From Pyrenophora tritici-repentis (lineage: Eukaryota; Ascomycota; Dothideomycetes; Pleosporales; Pleosporaceae), in assembly GCF_003171515.1 (NCBI RefSeq), contig NC_089396.1:124001-188000 (forward strand): a stretch of 64,000 nt of DNA, read 5' to 3'. The notes beneath the pieces were generated by a model, which searched no databases, had not been told where the DNA came from, and saw only the letters and a list, made by a program, of their open reading frames with translations. Below, piece after piece: positions 51,270 through 61,053 of this stretch; the first letter of the stretch is position 1, and each line of letters opens with the position of its first letter. Made by a program: the position numbers and the translations under genes.

Positions 51270-53279
51270 TCACTGCTGCATGCGCCTCATTGCCGCCAGA
51301 GCCCTTCGCTCTCTCTCCAGTCGAGCCCTTGCTTCAGGCGTCAGGCCTCGCATCTCTTCTTCCCTCAGATCGGCCCCAGTCTTGACGGGAGCGCCCAAAG
51401 TCTTGCCCTTACCAAGTCTCGTCTCATTCCGCTTCGCCTCAGCAGCCTCGCTCTCCTTTCGTACCCTTTCCGTCTCTGCCTTTCTCCGATCAGCCTCGGC
51501 TTTGCTTTCTGCTGCTTTCTCGCTCTTCTCCTGTGCATCTCGCTTGTCAGCTTCAGCCTTGGTGATGGCTGCAGGCACGCCGGCTTGCTCCCAGTCCCAG
51601 GCTGATTCCCCGAGCTCCGACCGTGCAACGCGGAAGGCATCACGCGTTGCACGATCGCCCGTCAAGGTGAATGGCGTTCGAGCATCATCATTCATGAGCG
51701 TTGGGTCAGCACCAGCTTTTGTGAGCAGCGCTAGTACGATAGGCGCGGAGTTGAGAGATGCAGCGAGATGTAGTGGTGTGGGTGTATGATGGTTTGCTGG
51801 GAGAAATGTAAACGTGGATGGAACGCTGTTGGTCTTGATGTAATTCAGTAACGCAGGGACCTTGGAGCGCTTGATGAGGGGTATGATTTGTGACGTGTGT
51901 AGTGTAGCAAGCTCCTCCTCCTTGGTCGGCTTCGGAGGCTTGGGTTTCGCTGCTGGTGTTGTAGTTGTTCGTGTAGCTTCAGGATTGTTCATAGCAGCTA
52001 GGGCAGCTTCGTCGATAGTACTCTGCTTGACGCGTGTGAGCTCCACAAACGCGCGCATAAGCTCCTTTTGGGTTGCTCGCCGAGTGCTAAATGGAAATCC
52101 TCGGTTCCTCGGGTCGTTTTGATGCAGCACCTGGCCTTCATATGGACCGAACAAAGTCCTCCGATTTGTAGCACCTGTCGCGCGGACGAATACCAGTTCT
52201 GCTGTGTCTATCATGCTCTTCCAACTAGATAACAGCTCCCGTACCTCGTTGACCAGCGCACTCTCGTTGTAGCGACGTATCGATGAACCGGCAGAGTGTG
52301 CATTGCCCTTTGCGTTGTCATTGGCCGACTGCGATCCACCCTGTTTTCGTCGTGTGGTGTACCTGTGGAACGTCTTGTGTGCTATCACAGTCGTAGACCG
52401 CTCATCGACTCCGGTATGCTTTTTCCCTGTCTTTGGAGCCAGTGCTACAATCATAGCAGCGAAATGGCCCCCTCCAATCATGCACAGGAAGTAATGCGGC
52501 CCAATGTCTGTCCCGGGGAGCGGGACCCCGCCCTCATTTGCCTTGATTTTTGGAGCTTGCTTTGGCGACAGCTGCTTGTTCCGTATAGTATCTAGAATCT
52601 GTGACTCTGCTTCCTGCTCCGTGTTGGAGAATATCGCACGATACACGCCGAGCGACATATTTTCAGGTATGGACGGAGATGTGAACCACAGCAACGGAGG
52701 CTTGCCAGGCCCTCGCTGCTTCTTTTGTGAGGAGAATTCGTCGAACTCGGGATCTGATATCTTTGCCTGCTTCTTCAGGAGCGCACTGAGAGTCGAGTCT
52801 TTCGGTTTGCTTCCGTCTTCCTCGTCTTCCTCGTCAGATTCCGATGATTCCGATCCCGATATGCTCTCATCCAAATCTCCGATGAGCTTCTCAAACTCTG
52901 CTTCGCCCACTGGCTTGGCACCCTTTATCTTCTGCTTCAGATTGTAGCCGTGAAGGTCGGATCGGACGTGGCTGCGCTGGTCTGCAAGCGTCACAAAGCC
53001 GAGGCCGCAAAGGTTGCATGATGTCGCTTTGGCTGGCGCGCCATCATCGTCTCCCACCTCTTTACGTGACTCTAGTGGGGCCTCTTTTTGTGGTGGTCGT
53101 TCGGCTTGGTCTTTGAGCGTGAGTGTGGCTAGGAGCTCTTCGGGAAGATCGAATACGTAAAGTGGGCGCTCTAACAAATGCGCGCCTTTCTCAGTCATGT
53201 TGTATTCACTGCGGTTGCGTAAGTTGGAGTTGTAAAGTAGCTGTGATGTTTGGCGGGGCGCGTTGAAAATGACGTGCAT
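51270..53279 (-). CDS. VMS1: Vms1/ANKZF1-like peptidyl-tRNA hydrolase
   Basis: Releases nascent chains from stalled 60S ribosomes and helps mitochondrial protein quality control with Cdc48. 669 residues from the first ATG, but the Met at residue 28 (53198, MTEKGAHLLERPLYVFDL) is closer to the family start. Order: C2H2-like finger CNLCGLGFVTLADQRSHVRSDLH near residue 90; VLRF1 catalytic domain from about 195 (LWFTSPSIPENMSLGVYRAIF ... HYFLCMIGGGHFAAMIVAL) with the catalytic-type Gln in RKQGGSQSANDNAKG; an ankyrin repeat pair near 510 (PLHLAASLNSAPIVLALLTKAGADP); a coiled coil; and a C-terminal p97-binding helix (LERERRALAAMRRMQQ). Confidence 0.9.
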   Translation of the reverse strand: MHVIFNAPRQTSQLLYNSNLRNRSEYNMTEKGAHLLERPLYVFDLPEELLATLTLKDQAERPPQKEAPLESRKEVGDDDGAPAKATSCNLCGLGFVTLADQRSHVRSDLHGYNLKQKIKGAKPVGEAEFEKLIGDLDESISGSESSESDEEDEEDGSKPKDSTLSALLKKQAKISDPEFDEFSSQKKQRGPGKPPLLWFTSPSIPENMSLGVYRAIFSNTEQEAESQILDTIRNKQLSPKQAPKIKANEGGVPLPGTDIGPHYFLCMIGGGHFAAMIVALAPKTGKKHTGVDERSTTVIAHKTFHRYTTRRKQGGSQSANDNAKGNAHSAGSSIRRYNESALVNEVRELLSSWKSMIDTAELVFVRATGATNRRTLFGPYEGQVLHQNDPRNRGFPFSTRRATQKELMRAFVELTRVKQSTIDEAALAAMNNPEATRTTTTPAAKPKPPKPTKEEELATLHTSQIIPLIKRSKVPALLNYIKTNSVPSTFTFLPANHHTPTPLHLAASLNSAPIVLALLTKAGADPTLMNDDARTPFTLTGDRATRDAFRVARSELGESAWDWEQAGVPAAITKAEADKRDAQEKSEKAAESKAEADRRKAETERVRKESEAAEAKRNETRLGKGKTLGAPVKTGADLREEEMRGLTPEARARLERERRALAAMRRMQQ

Positions 53280-53468
53280 CCGGAGTTGCCTTGACGCGAG
53301 TCATGACAGCCCAACGCGCTACAGTAGTCAGACGCGTGGGCTCACACTTCATTCACGCGTGTGCGTGCATGGTGTACGACCTCTACAATCCCAATATTAT
53401 TGCCACTGCTTATCATTTGGAAATCTTCTCACCCTTCAGTCGCAGCATTAATACTCGTCATCAACTGA

Positions 53469-54934
53469 CTACTCATATATGTAACAGAATGGCCCAGCAA
53501 CCGTACTCGAAGCCTCCCTAATCGTCATATTGGGAAACCCCAGGTAATCTCCAAACGTCATCACATCGTCCAACGTCGCATTCCTAGTCGGAGGAACATT
53601 CTGGAAAGTAAGCGTCCCAGCAATGGTGTACCGCCTCTTCTCCAAGTCCTGATTCTGCCATGTCCACCAAACACGGTCAATCTGTGCATGGTGGTTCCAG
53701 AAGTACGGATCAGACGGTGAGTTGTAAAAGTCGGAGCCTGCATCTCCTCCGATAGTCTGGTGACCGCCAAGATGAACACGCAATATTCCAGGCGAGGGAT
53801 TCTGCAGTGTATTCTGGAAGGCGGAGATATTGGCACTGGTTGTGATCAGATCGGCGACTTTGGCATCAGTCGTTTCGGATGAAGATCGGTTGCTGATGTC
53901 ACGCTTGATGCATCTCGGGTTGTACCCAAGACCATCAGGCGACGGGTTCGGCGGTACAGTCGTATCGAGAGTCGTGACCGGCCCAATATTCATCTTCCAA
54001 CTAAGCCACTGTCAGAACGCTGGAAACCGAACTTGGTCTAGATGACTCACTTTTTGAACGGCCCAGAAGCAACGCAACCTCCACCCTGGCCTGGCGGGAC
54101 TTCGACAAAGCATCTTCCTGGATTGGGGACGCAGCTAAAGTTGCGTCCTGGAACGTACTCTCCATCGCCAGAGATACTCGTATCGCTGCCATCGAGGCAC
54201 AGTCCGCAACAATCAATTAAGTGGGTCCTAGAAGGTTCAGATTGGATTGATTGATTACCGCTTTAAGCCTAGTAGTTACCTATAGGAGTTTAAGCCCTAC
54301 CTAGATAGGTAAGTGGGTCTAGGAGAGTGACCGGATTGAATTGATTGTTGCGGAGTCTACATCGAGGAGTGGAGATGCGCGAGGGTTGTCCGCCCACAAC
54401 GCCCAGTTGTAGTAGGGAAGGTATCCCTTATACCCGCATTCATTACGCAGCGTCTGCTCCCAAGCCCACATGAAGTAGCGGTGCCAGGACAAGAAATTGC
54501 CCTTGTGAATGTCAGCAAGGTCGACAAGCAGTATGGGAAGAACGACGAACATTACCGTGGGTGTACTGCGTCAATAGTATATGGGTTACCACGAAGTCAT
54601 CGTAACGATTCTTCGCGCCGCCGGCAATCGCTGCAGGATACCTCGCCTTCTTTTTCCCCATGCATTGAACGGCGTCAATGTAGTTTAGCTTCTCCGAACG
54701 CTTCAAATTGGACCTGGTGTATGTCAGATTGTACCACACACGGCCAAACCTGATCTTTTACCATTCGCGTCGCCTAGCCACTGTTCCCGGAGTGCATTCC
54801 TTCGAGTAGCTATCAGAATGCTTGGCGACGTCAAGCCATAGCTGTTCCAGTCCATGTTTGGCCAAGGCATCGGTTTGAGGAGCATTTGCGACTGCGCTGC
54901 CGGCTAAGGCCACAAGAACAAATACAAATTTCAT
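53469..54934 (-). pseudogene. Secreted tyrosinase, interrupted by MITE1
   Basis: Exons on the minus strand: 54762-54934, 54551-54713, 54501 down to 54051 (split by MITE1 at 54198-54359), 53469-54000. Without the MITE and one 8-bp duplication it encodes 382 residues. A signal peptide (MKFVFVLVALAGSAVANA) starts it. The CuA region is THILLTQYTHGN then GNFLSWHRYFMWAWEQ, with three His. CuB is LGGHQTIGGDAG then PYFWNHHAQIDRVWW. Fungal tyrosinases oxidise phenols to quinones in melanin or related pathways. The MITE adds 170 nt, shifts the frame and brings a stop soon after SPLLDV. A full hAT (element C) also sits 8 bp upstream of the start codon, in the 5' leader. Confidence 0.9.
54198..54359 (-). 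mobile_element. MITE1 copy 3, complete, in tyrosinase exon 3
   Basis: 162 bp, reverse orientation, identical by eye to copy 2. Flanked by exact 8-bp duplications CATCGAGG (54190-54197 and 54360-54367). It splits the tyrosinase codon run ...SPLLD / GSDTSISG..., which rejoins in frame when the element and one duplication are removed. Confidence 0.95.
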
Positions 54935-54942
54935 GTTGAGTG

Positions 54943-55080
54943 CAGACTTTCCAACAAGCAAGTAAAGCAAGTCACCGCTCTAAACTTGACTTGCTTGGTT
55001 CAAACATAGGCTTTACTTGACTTGCTTGGGGTGATTTTTTTACTTGCTTGACTTGCTTGTATTACTTGCAAGTACTTGGA
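54943..55080. repeat. left CAAG-type terminal array of hAT C
   Basis: Repeated CAAGCAAGT and complementary ACTTGCTTG units (for example ACTTGCTTGACTTGCTTG near 55040), in both orientations. Confidence 0.85.
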
Positions 55081-55118
55081 TTACTTGACTACTACAAAGA
55101 GATTAAGCTACATACAAA

Positions 55119-57683
55119 TTACCAAAACTCAGTGTTCCACTCTAGTATGTTGTAATCTCCTACAAGCTGCTCATCTGAAAGCTTAGCCTCGCTACAGTTG
55201 TACGGTTTATAACCAGCTCGCACCCATGACCTTACTAATTGAAGAGCTGCGAGTAGCTCACTGCCCAGAGCACGTCGTTTAGGTTCAAGAAGGTCGCCAA
55301 GCTCACTGAAGAGGCGCTCACAGTCGCTGCTTGATGCTGGGATAGTCATGATATCGATTGCAAACTGCGCTAAATGCGGGTATTTCGGCAGTAGTTGTAT
55401 CCAGTATTGGACAGGATTTCCATCTGCGTTGTACTGCTCCTGCGTCCACTGCGGCTCTTGTGTTTTCCAGCGCTCAAACTCGTCAAGTGGAGCCTCTCGG
55501 TCATTGTTGCGGCTAAGTATAGCAATAATTGCCTCGTCTATGTTGTTGCTACTCGGCGCAGTTGTATACCGCTGGCGTGCTCGTTGAGGTTTGTATGCCG
55601 CCCAAAGCTGTTGGAACGACGCGTTGGCACTAGTAAGCCAATCAGCTTTGTCTGCCCACGCCACATCGCAGTAGTTCTTGTAGTACGGGTGTAGGCAAAC
55701 AGCGGCGTAGTAAGCGGGCGAGTCGTCGAGCTTGTTGTAGTAGTCGTTGGCTTTGCTCCACGCGGCGCGGAGGTTGACGTTGAGGTGATCCTCTGGAGCC
55801 TCGGCATGAGCGTTGAAGTCGACGTGCTCGAACGGGCGCGCCCGGGCCTCAAGCTTGCTGAGTACGTACTCAAAAACGGGTATAACCTCATAGATTGCGC
55901 CGTATTTGCCATCCTTAGAGCGTCCCTCGAGGCGTTTTGTGGCGTACTTGAGCGGCTCTAAGCAGTCCTGGTACTCTGCAATCACCGCCCAGTCAGCAGC
56001 TCGGAGCCCAGTTGATCTCATCCAGTTTGGGGCGTCGGGCCGCTTATTATTCCGCTGCGCAGCGTGCGCATCTTCAAGGATAACCCTATTGATATGATGC
56101 TCAGCGTACAAGTTATACGCGGCTTGAAGCTTGGTAGCGCGCTCAAAAGCAGCATAGTATGAGTTCCAGCGAGTGACGACAGGCTTGACTGGCTCGAGTA
56201 CTTTGAGACGCCCTTCAGCAGGCAGGTTGTTGTTGGCAAGGCGCTGGTAGCCACGAAAAAGCTCGTACTGTTGCGGCGTTTTGATATAGTTGATGACGTC
56301 AACTAGCACTCCAATAGGGCCATCTTTCCGCCACTCTCGCATATACTGCTCCTCGGTATTGTACTGCTCTTGAGTGTTGCCGTAGGCGTCTTTGTTGGTG
56401 CCAAATATAATAGCCTGGCCGATGAGGTTAAGCGTGTGACAACTGCAGCGGAGGCGCCGGTGAGCGGACTCAAATTCGTACTCGCGCGCGAGCGCGGCGA
56501 TCGCAGTGTCGTTGTTGGTAGCGTTGTCGAGTACAAAATAGCCTAATCGGTCGCTTGTTATTCCGTATGCTGAGAGCGTCGTCGAGATAGCTTTGGCAAT
56601 AGCCTCACCGGTGTGGGCGCCAGCGAGCTCAGGCAGATCGATTGGTAAGTCTCGTATTATTCCAGCTGCGTCGGCAAAGTGAGCGACTACTCCAAAGAAG
56701 CCACGTTTACCACCCTTTGTTGTCCAGCCATCAAAGCTTACGTGTATTTTGCTTACTGAGCCTGACAGGGTGTCGATAACTTGCGGTCGTATAGACCGGA
56801 ACAACCTCATCACAAAGGTAGAAACGCTGGTATTACTTACCCACAACGCTGCCTCTGCCTCTGGGTTGGCAAATCTCATCATCTCTCTAAAATCAGGCGT
56901 CGTAAGTTCGCTGAGCGGGTGGTTTCGGTTAACAAGCCACATGACAGTGGCTGTTCGAAAGCCCTCTACGTCGAAGTTTCCAAACGCGTTAGCAGTGTTT
57001 TGTTGTACGTCTAAACCAGCGTCAAAAGCTTGCCGCAACGACAGCTGGCCTCGAGCTCTCTGCGCTAACTTTGGGCCATCTTTCGTAAGGTTGTGGCCAG
57101 GCTTTGGTTGGCTGAGATGGGTGGCTGCTGAGGTTGTAGCCTGAGTAATGTTAAACAAACCACCACGGCCAGCGTCGATAGTTTTGTGTACATGGCAGTA
57201 CTTGCACACAAACCAGATTCGAGATGTAGCATGGCGCTCAACAACGCGGTAGCCATACTGAAAGATCCAACTTTTTGGGCGCTTAGAACGCGCCAATGGC
57301 TTGATAAAATCAGGTAAACGTGCCCAGTCAATGCCGTCAAAGTTCTCAACTAGTGCGCTGTTTGTCTCATCCTGACCACCCTCTCCAGCCTCAGTTGTAG
57401 CCACCGTGCCAGCTCGGCTGCCCTCGGTGGGCGCGACAATCTCAGCCTCCGCCTGCGACTCTAAGAACTGCAACTCGAAGGTAGGTATTGGCGGCGAGGC
57501 GTTAGCCTGGCTTGCGGCAGCTAGGGTTTTGCGAGGTGATCGACGCTGAGGTCTAGGCTTAGATGCAGGCTTAGATGCAGGCTCAGGTGAAGCCTCAGGA
57601 GTTGAGGCGACGTTGTTGGTGGCAGCGGCTACTTTCGTACGTTTGCTCCGAGCAGAAGTTTGTGGTAGGCGACGTTTGGCCAT
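55119..57683 (-). CDS. hAT transposase of element C
   Basis: 854 residues if started at ATG 57681-57683 (MAKRRLPQTSARSKRTKV). The open frame continues upstream to 58049, but that part translates the terminal repeat array and is unlikely to be used. The protein has a basic N terminus, a BED-like finger (WFVCKYCHVHKTIDAG plus His), the RNase H-like core (KIHVSFDGWTTKGGKRGFF, GYFVLDNATNNDTAIAAL, RRLRCSCHTLNLIGQ) and the C-terminal dimerisation domain (FAIDIMTIPASSSDCERLFSELGDLLEP). Element D's transposase is clearly related along the whole length; A is more distant. Confidence 0.93.
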   Translation of the reverse strand: MAKRRLPQTSARSKRTKVAAATNNVASTPEASPEPASKPASKPRPQRRSPRKTLAAASQANASPPIPTFELQFLESQAEAEIVAPTEGSRAGTVATTEAGEGGQDETNSALVENFDGIDWARLPDFIKPLARSKRPKSWIFQYGYRVVERHATSRIWFVCKYCHVHKTIDAGRGGLFNITQATTSAATHLSQPKPGHNLTKDGPKLAQRARGQLSLRQAFDAGLDVQQNTANAFGNFDVEGFRTATVMWLVNRNHPLSELTTPDFREMMRFANPEAEAALWVSNTSVSTFVMRLFRSIRPQVIDTLSGSVSKIHVSFDGWTTKGGKRGFFGVVAHFADAAGIIRDLPIDLPELAGAHTGEAIAKAISTTLSAYGITSDRLGYFVLDNATNNDTAIAALAREYEFESAHRRLRCSCHTLNLIGQAIIFGTNKDAYGNTQEQYNTEEQYMREWRKDGPIGVLVDVINYIKTPQQYELFRGYQRLANNNLPAEGRLKVLEPVKPVVTRWNSYYAAFERATKLQAAYNLYAEHHINRVILEDAHAAQRNNKRPDAPNWMRSTGLRAADWAVIAEYQDCLEPLKYATKRLEGRSKDGKYGAIYEVIPVFEYVLSKLEARARPFEHVDFNAHAEAPEDHLNVNLRAAWSKANDYYNKLDDSPAYYAAVCLHPYYKNYCDVAWADKADWLTSANASFQQLWAAYKPQRARQRYTTAPSSNNIDEAIIAILSRNNDREAPLDEFERWKTQEPQWTQEQYNADGNPVQYWIQLLPKYPHLAQFAIDIMTIPASSSDCERLFSELGDLLEPKRRALGSELLAALQLVRSWVRAGYKPYNCSEAKLSDEQLVGDYNILEWNTEFW

Positions 57684-57924
57684 ATTGGGGGTATCAGGGC
57701 AGTATAAATCACTGGAAAACGCGTTGCTATAGGGGATACTGCATTGCGATAGGCTTCTAGACAGGCGTACGTCGAGATTGGAGCAATGCGCTAGACTAAG
57801 GCTAACGTTATTTGATAGCCGCTTAGCCTGTTTGGGACTCAACCGAGGCAACTGCAACACTTCAAAACCATCGCGACATCTACCGTACAGCAGTTTTAGC
57901 ACCCTCATCACAGTAACGCTAAAA

Positions 57925-58074
57925 CAACCAAGTAAACCAAGTAAGCCAAGCAAGCAAAGTATCTTGACTTGACTTGCTTGCTTAGCTGCCCAGCTCTTAC
58001 TTGACTTGCTTGCTTGGTTTAAACCAAGCAAGTCAAGCAAGTAATCCAAGTCAACTTGCTTTTTGGAAAGTCTG
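57925..58074. repeat. right CAAG-type terminal array of hAT C
   Basis: Repeated CAAGTAA and CAAGCAAGT units and complements (for example CCAAGCAAGTCAAGCAAG near 58025), ending at the element boundary. Confidence 0.85.
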
Positions 58075-58082
58075 GTTGAGTG

Positions 58083-59430
58083 GCAAGTCGATACTATGTT
58101 GGCAATCTCTTTCCAGAAGATACACAGAACAATTTATAAGGGTACAAGACGGTAGCACTGCGTATGCACCTTAGTAACATATGCGACAGGTGCATATTGT
58201 TCAGGTCTCGACTTCGTCGGATTGATGTCGCCTACACGCTGCATGCGATGGCTAGTCAGTTCTCGTTTCTTGTAATTTTAATGCCGTGAAGCGACGCGTC
58301 TAGATAAGCTATTCCAAGCTACGGACGCAAGGAGAGCGCTGGGAAGAGCAAATGTGGCGGATATACATAATACCGTTGTTTTTTCCACATATCATCAGCC
58401 TGTCACCTGTTGATCACTCGATAAGACACACAAACGCGGATTGTTGATCCACTCTTCGTACGAGGAGTATGCAGCGGAGATTTGCACATGCCCAACCCGA
58501 ACAGCCTTGAGTTGGGGAGGTGTGTACCGCCTTGGGGAATTTGGGATTGTTGTCAGCTGTGCCACAGAGCTGCATGGTAGCAATACCGGGGCGCATGCTC
58601 GGCGCTGGAAGCGAGCCGAAAACCGCTACGGACGTAGGTGCAGGCCATGACCAGCAAAGTCGGTCGCAAAACACGGGTTTCTGGTACTAGATAAACGGTG
58701 CCAGCCGATAGATGACACTCTTTTTACTGAGCGTTGTCATGTCTTTAGCGCCATGTATGCGCCACTTGTGTACAAGAAATCACAGCGGCAATTGCGAGTC
58801 ATAGGACCTTGGGAGACAACCTCAACGCCACCTCGCCCGTCACCCGTTGCGGACATGCCGAGCCGTCTTGGCCGTGGATAAAAGTAAAAGCTTATTCAAT
58901 CCGCGGAGCACTCTTCGGCAGAGTATCCCCAGAGGTCTAAATGTCCCCAAGAGGAGAGGATTGGAGAAGATGTAGGAAAGCGTCAATACCTGAGTTCGCG
59001 ACGGTCTTGTGAAAGAGGACTTTGTCTGAGCAGTGGGAGTAGGTATTCATCTCGTCATATGAGTATAACATGTAGGCAGAACGCGTTAATCTCATGTGCA
59101 AGCAAGGGCTGCCCAATCTAGGACGAAACACCGAGCAGTCTTGTTGCGGCGCAGTTTCTCATGGCGGAATTGAGGCAGAGTTATCAGCTCTAATGAAAAC
59201 AAGAACAAGGCTCTGAAACTTACGTGCTTGATGTGGAGGATTCGAGTCGATCAATGATAATAGTGAACCTATGCTGACCTCGCAACGATGGCAATCTTGG
59301 GTTCAGTGAATAGTTTCCGCTTTGATAGATTCATCGATACATATATCCACTACGCTCTGCTCCTAACCCGTACACATGTACTTGTCAAACAACGTGTACT
59401 AAGTTCTCCAGCCGAACACGCTTTACCAAC
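58083..59430. other. intergenic; displaced tyrosinase promoter near hAT C
   Basis: About 1.35 kb. On the minus strand a TATAAAT sits around 58133-58139, about 55 bp beyond the right hAT C duplication, where the original tyrosinase promoter would be. No other gene is supported; one minus-strand frame (58414-58674) is cysteine-containing but lacks a signal peptide or start context and was not called. Confidence 0.45.
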
Positions 59431-60575
59431 ATGGCGCCATCAGACATCCCCACCTCTTTGCCGTCACCCGAGCTCATCGCCTATTCCAATGCCCACAACC
59501 TTATTGCGGAAGCTGCTACACTATGCACCATTGCAGTTTTGACAGTAATACTACGCTGTTACGCTCGCGCTGTAGTCATCAAATCGTTTGGATATAATGA
59601 CTGGACGATGATTTTGGCCTCGGTAAGCGCCCCATAAGGCTGGTCTTTAATAATCGCTGACACAATTACCACAGGTGATGGCCATAGCAACTCTCGTCTG
59701 TATCCTTCTGCAAGTCCCCCTCGGTCTCGGAAAGTACACATCGGTTATCCAGATGGACCCGGTCAAGTACCAGCATTTACTCAAAATCCGATATGCACAT
59801 CAGATCATCTGCAATGCTGCGGTGACGATCGTTAAGATATCAGTTGCGTTCTTTCTACTAAGGTTCGCCACTGTGAGAGCCTACAGAGTATTTTTGTATG
59901 GCCTGAATGTGTTTCTCTTGGCCTTCATGCTGGCATGCACTGGTACATTGGGTACGTTTTATCTGCTGGGTAATGCGACACGGTACTAATCTTGTCCAGT
60001 AAGGCCGGCTCACTTCGATTTTATCTCAAATCCTGTACTTACCACTGTAAAATATACAGATTTGGGCCTGTCTGCCAATAGAAGCCAGCTGGAATTTCAG
60101 CCTCCGGCCACCACCGCTCGGCAACGGCACTGCGAGATGTTTCAGCAAGAGAACCTTTGGTGATATTGCTCTCTTCAATGCTAGTCAGTAACTGTGCCCA
60201 TATGGTTTGTCATCTTGAATGCGACTCATTCATCTATAGTGATCAATTGCTTAACAGATTTTCTCCTTGCGCTTTTGCCTGTTACGTTGATCTGGCAACT
60301 CAGTGTCAACCTCCGAACACGTATATCGCTCATTGCGATATTGTCCCTCGGAATCTTTGTCGGCGCCGCCGGAGCTTTTCGAGCAACCGCTTTCAACACC
60401 ATACTCAAGGATCCGCGGCGCTTTGTCCATGACAAATGGATGATGTGGAACTATGTCGAGCTTACTGTCGGCATTATTGCCGGGTCGCTTCCTGCATTGA
60501 AACCATTGTTCGTTCGCATGCTAAAAGCGGCGCGAGAGAAGACTGCTATGGGATCGGGTACAGTCTCCGCACATG
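59431..60575 (+). pseudogene. SAT4/rhodopsin-type integral membrane protein, split by hAT D
   Basis: N-terminal part of a seven-helix fungal membrane protein (SAT4/PTH11-like rhodopsin domain). Exon 1 (59431-59622) has helix 1 and RCYARAVVIKSFGYNDWTMILAS, with the family's D-W motif. Exon 2 starts at 59675 with further helices (GLGKYTS, ICNAAVTIVKISVAFFLLRF). Exon 3 ends at 60183 and includes the extracellular loop CLPIEASWNFSLRPPPLGNG and CFSKRTFGDIALFN. Exon 4 (60240-60575) contains INCLTDFLLALLPVTLIWQL and VNLRTRISLIAILSLG. The exon 2 to 3 join is not resolved. The frame is cut at GTVSAH by element D. Confidence 0.8.
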
Positions 60576-60720
60576 CAAGGTTGTCAGTAATCAATATCTC
60601 ATCAATATTGTTGTTTGATTTGTTTGATTCGGAGCCAACCAACTAACCAACAGTTAGCCACTGTATTTCTGTCAATCAATCAACCAATCTTGAGAACAAA
60701 ATGTTGATAGGATTGGTGTT
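60576..60720. repeat. left CAAN-type terminal array of hAT D
   Basis: Repeats of CAAT, CAAA and CAAC tetramers and complements (for example CAATCAATCAACCAATC near 60675 and CCAACCAACTAACCAAC near 60637), mixed in both orientations. Confidence 0.8.
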
Positions 60721-61053
60721 GTTTGATAGTAAGCGAGGGAGGGGGATACCTAGGTGAGGCCTCTGGGATAGCTGCTCAACGACGAATTCTTAGTGTTGGA
60801 TCTTGCTTACTAAGCCTACTCGCGTGTAAGTTATATGACCTAGGTTCCATCCCATCTCTCACTCACTCCAGGCTAGTACGTACGAGGCTTAGCGCCCACA
60901 ACGCTAGCTGGCAGAGACATAGATCTCAATTCCTGTAGCACAATACACAACACGATTCACACATGTTCTATTCCTAGTGCTACTGACATCAGGCTTATAA
61001 CATTTAACAACACCTTACTTTCTCGCGGCTCCGGCTTACTTTTAGCCTTATCC

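Larger units (their letters stand above)
54943..58074 (-). mobile_element. hAT element C, 3132 bp, apparently intact
   Basis: Bounded by exact 8-bp duplications GTTGAGTG (54935-54942 and 58075-58082). Left end CAGACTTTCCAACAAGCAAG; right end, reverse-complemented, CAGACTTTCCAAAAAGCAAG. Arrays of CAAGCAAGT-type motifs line both ends. One long transposase frame (minus strand) has no stop. The left duplication directly abuts the tyrosinase start codon (54932-54934), so the element replaces the promoter-proximal leader of that gene. Confidence 0.95.

Noticed and set aside
57684..58049. N-terminal extension of the element C transposase (976-residue reading)
   Set aside because: The extra 122 residues translate the terminal repeat array (Leu/Ser/Lys-rich repeats); the sister transposase D starts at a position matching MAKRRLPQ, so the later ATG is preferred.
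54943..58074. Cargo-bearing ToxhAT-like element
   Set aside because: ToxhAT in related fungi carries a host-selective toxin gene. Elements A-D here contain only a transposase frame and end arrays; no cargo gene of any kind was found.
58414..58674. Minus-strand 86-codon cysteine-containing frame
   Set aside because: No signal peptide, no family resemblance, and composition like non-coding sequence.
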